DNA of 42,216 bases from NCBI GenBank assembly GCA_021730945.1, contig JAKFYH010000051.1, positions 1 through 42,216 on the forward strand, given 5' to 3'. This DNA is from Acidobacteriota bacterium. GTDB lineage: Bacteria; Acidobacteriota; Vicinamibacteria; Vicinamibacterales; UBA2999. The notes beneath the pieces are model-generated. The model saw only the letters and a program-made list of their open reading frames with translations. It made no database searches and was not told the DNA's origin. The position numbers and the translations under genes were made by a program. Within the stretch, counting starts at the first letter, position 1. Each line of letters opens with the position of its first letter. Positions 36,867 to 42,216 of the stretch are shown piece by piece.

Positions 36867-37310
36867 ATGCATCCCGTCCTGATCCGCATCGCCGCCGTCA
36901 TCGTGGTGCCGGTGGCCCTCGCTGCTCAAACCAGTGCGCCGGTGATCGCCCGAGTGCAGATTCAGCCGGACGCGCTCACGTGGACTGCCGCGGGCGGCGG
37001 CATCCAGACCGCCGCCGTGCTGGGCGATCCCGCCAGGGCCGGGATCTACGTGACGCGTTTACGTTTTGCAAAAGGCACGCGGATTGCGCCGCACATGCAT
37101 CCCGATGAGCGGGTCGCCGTCGTGCTGTCGGGCTCGATGGAGTTCGGTTACGGCAACGCCTTCGACGAAAGCACACTCACCCACATGACGGCTGGATCGA
37201 CCTGGACCGAGCCGCCGAACACCGGCCACTTCGCGTGGGTGAAGGATGAAGATGTGGTGATCCAGGTCGTCGGGATCGGGCCGTCGGGAAGCAAGCCCGC
37301 TCCGAAGTAG
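36867..37310 (+). CDS. Exported cupin-domain protein
   Basis: This 147-aa secreted cupin has a signal peptide (residues 1-20, ending ALAA). The metal site is complete: His76, His78 and Glu81 in IAPHMHPDE, and His121 in the second motif. The fold is a single cupin barrel; ligand unknown. ATG 36867 is preferred over 36858 because TACAAT ends 9 nt before it. The gene is divergent from the REC-GGDEF gene across a 198-nt gap and convergent with the oxidoreductase beta subunit. Confidence 0.85.
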   Translation: MHPVLIRIAAVIVVPVALAAQTSAPVIARVQIQPDALTWTAAGGGIQTAAVLGDPARAGIYVTRLRFAKGTRIAPHMHPDERVAVVLSGSMEFGYGNAFDESTLTHMTAGSTWTEPPNTGHFAWVKDEDVVIQVVGIGPSGSKPAPK

Positions 37311-37353
37311 CTTACCCGACAAGACTCGACGTTCAGTCCCTCGCCCTGGCGCC

Positions 37354-38409
37354 CTAGCGGAACTGCCACATCAGCTTCTGCAACGCGTCGTTGCCCGGGC
37401 ACAGCTGCGCGTGCGGCAGGTTGTAGAGCGAGCCGGGCACGGTGTCGTTCTGGTCGTGCACGTCCTTCGAATCGGGCGAGACATAGAGCAGGCCGGTGAC
37501 GACCTCGCCCTTCTTCTGGTGATCGCGGATGTGCGCGTAGGCGGCGTCGCGGTTGGTCGGGTCGTAGTCCTTGGCCAGCTTGCGGAACTTCACCCAGCTG
37601 CCGTCGTGCATCATCACATTCTTGACCGAACCCTCCTGATACTCGGCGCTGATCTCTTCGGCCGGCGGCACGAAGTCGGCCTGCACGACCTCGACCTTGT
37701 GCTCGCGCGTGTAGGCGTAGCTCTTAGTCGAGCCGTCGTGGTCGTTGAAAGTGACGCACGGCGAGATGATGTCGACGAACGCGAAGCCGCGATGCGCCAG
37801 GCCGGCCTGGATGATCGGCACCAGTTGCGCCTTGTCGCCCGAGAAACTGCGGGCGACGAAGGTGGCGCCGAGCGTCAGCGCCAGCAGCGCGCTGTCGATC
37901 GCCTGCATCTGGTTGGCCTCGCCCTTCTTCGCGGTCGAGCCGGGATCGGCCGAGGCCGAGAACTGCCCCTTCGTCAGGCCGTAGACGCCGTTGTTCTCGA
38001 GCAGGTAGAGCATGTTCAGGTTGCGGCGGATGGCATGACACAACTGGCCCAGGCCAATCGACAGCGAGTCGCCGTCGCCCGACACGCCGATCATGATCAG
38101 GTCGCCGTTGGCGGCGTTGGCGCCGGTCGCCACCGCCGGCATGCGGCCGTGGACGCTGTTGAAGCCGTGGGCCTCGCGCAGAAAGTAGGCCGGCGTCTTC
38201 GACGAGCAGCCAATGCCCGACAGCTTCGCCACCTTGTGCGGCGGAATGCTCAGCTCCCAGAAGGCCTGGATGATGGCGGCGGTAATCGAGTCGTGGCCGC
38301 AACCGGCGCACAGCGTGGTGATGGCACCCTCGTAGTCACGGCGGGTCAGCCCGATTTCGTTCTTCTTGAGCGAAGGGTGATGAACCTTCGGTTTCGCGAT
38401 ATACGTCAT
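37354..38409 (-). CDS. korB: 2-oxoacid:ferredoxin oxidoreductase, beta subunit
   Basis: This 351-aa subunit binds thiamine diphosphate and one [4Fe-4S] cluster. The TPP motif begins GDGDSLSIGLGQ (111-122) and ends at ENN (138-140). Cluster cysteines are Cys34 and Cys37 in LCAGCGH, Cys68 in GIGCSSK and Cys218 in SPCVTF. This enzyme class cleaves or forms 2-oxoacids with CoA and ferredoxin; 2-oxoglutarate is the most likely substrate, but pyruvate cannot be excluded. It overlaps korA as ATGA (38406-38409). It is the third gene of a GltD-like/korA/korB operon. Confidence 0.92.
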   Translation of the reverse strand: MTYIAKPKVHHPSLKKNEIGLTRRDYEGAITTLCAGCGHDSITAAIIQAFWELSIPPHKVAKLSGIGCSSKTPAYFLREAHGFNSVHGRMPAVATGANAANGDLIMIGVSGDGDSLSIGLGQLCHAIRRNLNMLYLLENNGVYGLTKGQFSASADPGSTAKKGEANQMQAIDSALLALTLGATFVARSFSGDKAQLVPIIQAGLAHRGFAFVDIISPCVTFNDHDGSTKSYAYTREHKVEVVQADFVPPAEEISAEYQEGSVKNVMMHDGSWVKFRKLAKDYDPTNRDAAYAHIRDHQKKGEVVTGLLYVSPDSKDVHDQNDTVPGSLYNLPHAQLCPGNDALQKLMWQFR

Positions 38410-40205
38410 GCCGCCTTCTCCAACTTCGCCTTCACGCCGCTGATCACATGGTGCGCGCTCATCGGGAAACCCGCGTAATACCGCACGGACTCCAGCTTTT
38501 CGATGTGCGTGCCGAGGTCGAGCATCATGAGGCTGCGCAACTGCGCATCGCGATTCTGCTCGACGACAAAGTTCACTTCATGCTGGTCCAGGAACTGCCG
38601 CACTTCGTCGCCGAAGGGGAAGCCGCGGACGCGCATGTAGTTCAGCTTGATGCCTTCCCTGGCGAGCACGTCCATGGCCTCGATGCAGGCGGCGTGGCAC
38701 CCGCCCACCGTGACCAGGCCCATGGTAGCGCCCGGTGTCGCCTTCATGAACGGCGCCGGTACCGCCCTGGCCGCGCCCTGCACCTTGCGGTTGATGCGGT
38801 CGAGCACCTCTTGGTACTCGTCGGAATCCTCGGTGTAGGCGCCGAACTTGTTGTGACCCGAGCCGCGCGTGAAATAGGCGCCCTTCGGGTGCACGCCGGG
38901 CAGCGACCGCTGCGGAATGCCGTCGCCGTCGACATCCAGGTAGCGATAGAAGTTCTTCGCTTTCTCGAGGTCGCCGGCCGACAACACCTTGCCGCGATCG
39001 GGCTGGTAGCTGTCGTCCCAGGTCAGCTTCGGCACCATCCAGTCGTTCATGCCGATGTCGAGGTCGCTGACCAGGAACACCGGCGTCTGGAAGCGCTCGG
39101 CCAGGTCGAACGCCTTGGCCGCCATCTCGAAGGCCTCGCCGGGATCCGACGGATACAGGCAGATGTGGCGGGTGTCGCCGTGTGATGCGTAGGCGCACAA
39201 CATCAGGTCGCCCTGCTGCGTGCGGGTCGGCATGCCGGTCGACGGCCCCGTGCGCTGCACATCGACGATCACCGCCGGGATCTCGGCGTAGTAGGCCAGG
39301 CCGATGAACTCGTTCATCAGCGAGATCCCGGGTCCGGCGGTGGGCGTAAACGCACGGGCTCCCGCCCACGACGCCCCCACCACCATGCCGAGCGCCGCCA
39401 GTTCGTCCTCGGCCTGCAGGATGGCGAACTTCTTCTGCTTGGTCTCGGGATCGCGGCGGTACTTCATGCAGAAGCTCTTGAACGCCTCCATCACCGAGGT
39501 GGCCGGGGTAATCGGGTACCACGCGCCGACCGTGGCGCCGGCGTAGACGGCGCCGAGCGCCGCCGCCGTGTTGCCGTCGATCAGGATGCTGTCTTTGGTG
39601 GCATCCATCGTCTCCAGGTGAATTGGCAGCGGGCACGGGAAGTTGGCCACCGCGTATTCGTATCCGAGCGCAATCGCCTTCTCGTTGGAGTCGAGCAGCG
39701 CCTTCTTGGCGGCGTACTTCTCCTTGGTCAGCGCGGCGATGATCTCGGTGTCCATGCCGATCAACGCGGCCAGCGCGCCGGCATAGGCGATGTTCTTCAT
39801 CAGGATGCGCTCGCGTACGCCCTTGAAGGCGGCGTTGCACATCTCGGCCAGCGGCACGCCGAGGTAGGTGACATCGGGCCGCTTCAGTTTCTCGTCGAGC
39901 GGCCACGACGAATCGAACATCAGGTAGCCGCCGCTGCGAACTTCGGCCACGTCCTTGGCATAGGTGGCCGCGTTGAGCGCCAGCATCAGGTCGAAGTGCG
40001 GCGTCCGCGCGGTGTAGCCGTCCTTGTTGACGCGGATTTCGTACCACGTCGGCAGGCCCTGGATGTTCGACGGGAACACGTTCTTCCCCGTCACCGGCAC
40101 ACCCATGCGGAAGATGGCCTGCATGATCAGGCCGTTGGCGCTCGCCGAGCCGGTGCCGTTGGCCGTGGCGATCTTGAAAGCGAAATCGTTGATTCGATTG
40201 TTCAT
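38406..40205 (-). CDS. korA: 2-oxoacid:acceptor oxidoreductase, fused gamma-alpha subunit
   Basis: This 599-aa protein joins the gamma domain (about 1-190, with ANGTGSASANGLIMQAIFRMG and the NVFPSNIQGLP strand) to the alpha domain. The alpha part starts near residue 210 and carries YPITPATS. A pyrimidine-binding and CoA-contact region follows. The fused gamma-alpha form is typical of 2-oxoglutarate-type enzymes in many bacteria. It forms a heterodimer with KorB. Its start ATG follows an 87-nt gap containing a three-way-junction palindrome that separates it from the flavoprotein gene. The stop overlaps the korB start. Confidence 0.92.
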   Translation of the reverse strand: MNNRINDFAFKIATANGTGSASANGLIMQAIFRMGVPVTGKNVFPSNIQGLPTWYEIRVNKDGYTARTPHFDLMLALNAATYAKDVAEVRSGGYLMFDSSWPLDEKLKRPDVTYLGVPLAEMCNAAFKGVRERILMKNIAYAGALAALIGMDTEIIAALTKEKYAAKKALLDSNEKAIALGYEYAVANFPCPLPIHLETMDATKDSILIDGNTAAALGAVYAGATVGAWYPITPATSVMEAFKSFCMKYRRDPETKQKKFAILQAEDELAALGMVVGASWAGARAFTPTAGPGISLMNEFIGLAYYAEIPAVIVDVQRTGPSTGMPTRTQQGDLMLCAYASHGDTRHICLYPSDPGEAFEMAAKAFDLAERFQTPVFLVSDLDIGMNDWMVPKLTWDDSYQPDRGKVLSAGDLEKAKNFYRYLDVDGDGIPQRSLPGVHPKGAYFTRGSGHNKFGAYTEDSDEYQEVLDRINRKVQGAARAVPAPFMKATPGATMGLVTVGGCHAACIEAMDVLAREGIKLNYMRVRGFPFGDEVRQFLDQHEVNFVVEQNRDAQLRSLMMLDLGTHIEKLESVRYYAGFPMSAHHVISGVKAKLEKAA

Positions 40206-40225
40206 GCGTTTCTCACTATCACCTT

Positions 40226-40292
40226 CGTTTGGAGAGCGACGGCTTCAGCCGTCGCTGGTCCGGCGAGGGGTGAAGCCCTCGCCCTCCGAACG
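40226..40292 (-). repeat. Three-way-junction palindrome between flavoprotein and korA genes
   Basis: A 9-bp outer stem (CGTTTGGAG 40226-40234 with CTCCGAACG 40284-40292, one G-T pair) encloses two hairpins. One has a 9-bp stem with a 2-nt loop (40236-40255), and the other has an 8-bp stem with a 6-nt loop (40262-40283). The element ends at the flavoprotein stop codon. It could fold as a small three-way-junction RNA, a REP-type element or an intercistronic stabiliser. Confidence 0.7.
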
Positions 40293-42098
40293 TCAGCGCC
40301 CGACGGCCTCCAGCGGAATAAAGGTGGTGCCGGCCACAGGCAGTTCCAGCACGAACTTGCGCATGTCCCAGGCATAGGTCGGGCAGCGCTCGGCGCACAG
40401 GCCGCAGTGCAGGCAGACGTTCTCGTCCTTCACCATCAGCCGCCCGGTCTGCTTGAGCGGCGACGAGTGGAACAGCGCCTGATCAAGCTGCTCGGCCGGC
40501 GCCATCAGGCCCACCCGCAGCTCGGCTTCGCTCTCGGCAGCCGGCGCAATCGTCAGGCAATCCACCGGACAGATGTCGATGCAGGCGTCGCACTCGATAC
40601 ACAACGAATCGGTGAAGTGGGTCTGGACGTCGCAGTTGAGGCACCGCTCGACCTCGGCGCGGGTCTGCGCTTCCGTAAAGCCCTCTTCCACCTCCATCGT
40701 CATCTTCGAGAAGCGGAGCGGCAGGTCGACGTGCTTCATCTTCTGGCGCTGGGCCGGGTCGTAGTTGTTGCTGTACGACCACTCGTGCAGGCCCATCTTG
40801 GTGCTGGAGAGCGTCTGCCCCTGCGGCGGCCGCTCGCCTACCGGCAGGCCCTGGCAGAACTGGTGAATCGAGATTGCCGCCTGGTGGCCGTGCTCGACCG
40901 CCCAGATGATGTTGGCCGGCCCGAACGCGGCGTCGCCGCCGAAGAAGACGCCCGGACGGGTGGACATGAAGGTGGCCTTGTCGACCACCGGCATGTCCCA
41001 CTTCTTGTCGAATTCGAGCCCGATGTCGCGCTCGATCCACGGGAAGGCGTTCTCCTGGCCGATCGCCAGCACCACTGCGTCGCACGGCAGCGTGACGCGG
41101 CCCGCCGGCTCCTGGATGAACTTGCCGTTCTCCTCGCGCGAAGTGAACTTGTCAAACTCCATCCCGGTGAGCTTGCCGCCCTCGATGATGAAGCGCACGG
41201 GCGACAGGTTTTCGAGAATGTCGACCTGTTCCTCTTCGGCGTCCTCGAGTTCCCACGGCGACGCCTTGAAATACTTGCGCGTCCGGCGCGAGATCACCTT
41301 CACGTCGGTGGCACCCAGGCGCTTGGCCGAACGGCAGCAGTCCATCGCCGTGTTGCCCACGCCGATGATCAGGACCTGCTTGCCGACTTCCTTGATGTGT
41401 CCGAAGTGGATCGACTCGAGCCACTCGATGCCGATGAAGATCTGGTCGGACTCGTTGCGGCCGGGCAGGTCGAGTTCCTTGCCCTTGGGCGCGCCGGTGC
41501 CGACGTAGACCGCATCAAACTCCTTCGAGTCGACCAGCGCCTTCAGGCTCGTGACCGGCGCGTTGTACTTCATCTCCACGCCCATGTTCACGATGTAGCC
41601 GATTTCCTCGTCGAGCACTTCCTCGGGGAGGCGGAAGGCGGGGATGTTGATGCGCATCAGGCCACCCGGGCGCGGCCCCTTCTCGAACACGGTGCACTGG
41701 TAGCCGAGCGGCATCAGGTCGTTCGCCACGGTCAGGGCGGATGGACCGGCGCCGATCAGCGCCACCTTCTTGCCGTTCTTGGTGGTGGGCGCCTGCGGGA
41801 TGCGGTGGCTGATGTCGTCCTTGTGATCGGCAGCGACCCGCTTGAGGCGGCAAATCGCAACCGGCTTGCCGTCGACCCGGCCGCGCCGGCACGCCGGTTC
41901 GCAGGGGCGGTCGCAGGTCCGGCCCAGGATGCCGGGAAAGACGTTCGACTCGCGATTCAGGATGTAGGCATCGTCGAACTGGCCGTTCGCGATCATCCGG
42001 ATGTACTCGGGAACGTTGGTGTGGGCCGGACAGGCCCATTGGCAATCGACGACCTTATGGTAGTAGTTCGGGTCCGACGTATCCGTCCGAGGCAGCAT
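40293..42098 (-). CDS. GltD-like flavoprotein with N- and C-terminal Fe-S clusters
   Basis: This 601-aa protein has three parts. The N-terminal Fer4_20-type segment has Cys19, 23, 62, 66, 70 and 83. The central GltD/thioredoxin-reductase-like region binds FAD (GAGPSA from about 116) and NAD(P)H (GVGNTAMDC). The C-terminal part has ferredoxin motifs CIECDACIDICPVDC and CLHCGLCAERCPTYA. It resembles the small subunit of glutamate synthase and PreT, with a ferredoxin appended. It precedes korA and korB and would move electrons between NAD(P)H and the oxidoreductase. ATG 42098 is chosen; TATAAT ends 8 nt before it, and GTG 42104 lies within the likely promoter. Confidence 0.9.
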   Translation of the reverse strand: MLPRTDTSDPNYYHKVVDCQWACPAHTNVPEYIRMIANGQFDDAYILNRESNVFPGILGRTCDRPCEPACRRGRVDGKPVAICRLKRVAADHKDDISHRIPQAPTTKNGKKVALIGAGPSALTVANDLMPLGYQCTVFEKGPRPGGLMRINIPAFRLPEEVLDEEIGYIVNMGVEMKYNAPVTSLKALVDSKEFDAVYVGTGAPKGKELDLPGRNESDQIFIGIEWLESIHFGHIKEVGKQVLIIGVGNTAMDCCRSAKRLGATDVKVISRRTRKYFKASPWELEDAEEEQVDILENLSPVRFIIEGGKLTGMEFDKFTSREENGKFIQEPAGRVTLPCDAVVLAIGQENAFPWIERDIGLEFDKKWDMPVVDKATFMSTRPGVFFGGDAAFGPANIIWAVEHGHQAAISIHQFCQGLPVGERPPQGQTLSSTKMGLHEWSYSNNYDPAQRQKMKHVDLPLRFSKMTMEVEEGFTEAQTRAEVERCLNCDVQTHFTDSLCIECDACIDICPVDCLTIAPAAESEAELRVGLMAPAEQLDQALFHSSPLKQTGRLMVKDENVCLHCGLCAERCPTYAWDMRKFVLELPVAGTTFIPLEAVGR

Positions 42099-42106
42099 AT
42101 CCACGG

Positions 42107-42112
42107 ATTATA
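42107..42112 (-). promoter_or_regulatory. -10 box for leaderless flavoprotein/kor operon
   Basis: A consensus TATAAT on the minus strand lies 8 nt before ATG 42098. Transcription would begin within about 2-3 nt of that codon. The in-frame TAA stop at 42108-42110 shows the gene cannot start further upstream. Confidence 0.55.
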
Positions 42113-42115
42113 TAG

Positions 42116-42187
42116 GGCACTCCTTGTCGGGAGGGCACTCCTTGTCGGGAGGGCACTCCTTGTCGGGAGGGCACTCCTCGTCGGGAC
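42116..42187. repeat. Four copies of an 18-bp tandem repeat
   Basis: The unit GGCACTCCTTGTCGGGAG is repeated three times exactly, followed by a fourth copy with two changes. It starts 4 nt upstream of the TATAAT box of the flavoprotein operon, covering where a -35 element or regulator site would lie. Non-coding. Confidence 0.85.
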
Positions 42188-42194
42188 GACCTAC

Positions 42195-42216
42195 GGGGCT
42201 GGGGCTGGGTCTGGGG
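42195..42216. other. Putative G-quadruplex motif
   Basis: Four G-runs (GGGG, GGGG, GGG, GGGG) are separated by CT, CT and TCT, which satisfies the usual G-quadruplex pattern. It sits next to the 18-bp tandem repeat and continues beyond the window edge. Confidence 0.6.

Noticed and set aside
42116-42187. CRISPR array
   Set aside because: The 18-bp copies are directly adjacent with no spacers, and no cas gene is present.

Overview
The window is about 42 kb of uniformly GC-rich, densely coding bacterial DNA. It carries 33 protein genes that I can support, most of them longer than 130 codons. I see no tRNA, rRNA, CRISPR array, phage gene or transposase. The best guess for the host is an Acidobacteriota member, probably of the Vicinamibacteria. 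The main reason is three large orphan MacB/FtsX-type permeases of the ADOP class (805-832 aa, with no ATPase gene beside them), which are typical of that phylum. Many secreted hydrolases, secreted cupins and intergenic palindromes fit the same picture. The assignment is an inference from gene content.

Left part (1-16 kb). ADOP permease 1 is divergent from a short EVE-domain protein. The EVE gene runs tail to tail into an hflK-hflC pair. Next is a pyrimidine/hydantoin catabolism region. On the minus strand it holds preA (dihydropyrimidine dehydrogenase catalytic subunit), an NCS1 nucleobase transporter and an aldehyde dehydrogenase. On the plus strand, divergent from preA, it holds a DUF481 outer-membrane protein and dihydropyrimidinase. 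Together these could import a pyrimidine or hydantoin, reduce it, open the ring and oxidise a downstream aldehyde. The PreT-type reductase and the beta-ureidopropionase are absent. A patatin-like lipase, ADOP permease 2 and a secreted cupin follow.

Middle part (16-30 kb). This holds an AlkD-type DNA glycosylase, ADOP permease 3 and a secreted metallo-beta-lactamase-fold hydrolase. A secreted protein with a short collagen-like stretch and a cyanophycinase-like S51 peptidase come next. They are followed by a CPBP membrane protease with a small coiled-coil membrane protein, and by a histone H1-like basic protein. Three more exported hydrolases follow: CocE/NonD, a Tat-exported fumarylacetoacetase-fold protein and an esterase. 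A small exported protein sits among them.

Right part (30-42 kb). A zinc metallopeptidase gene overlaps an ATP-grasp ligase gene by 4 nt. A minus-strand group encodes a REC-GGDEF diguanylate cyclase, a 928-aa exported protein built from three ~176-residue repeats each bracketed by a cysteine pair, and a DUF4159 protein. A second secreted cupin follows. The last block is a 2-oxoacid:ferredoxin oxidoreductase operon in which a GltD-like flavoprotein carries its own ferredoxin-type clusters.

Four observations stand out. Nine or ten genes have a TANNNT-type -10 box only 5-10 nt before the start codon, which suggests frequent leaderless transcription. A three-way-junction palindrome lies between two genes of the oxidoreductase operon. 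The triple-repeat cysteine-pair protein and the peptidase/ATP-grasp pair are the best candidates for undescribed biology.
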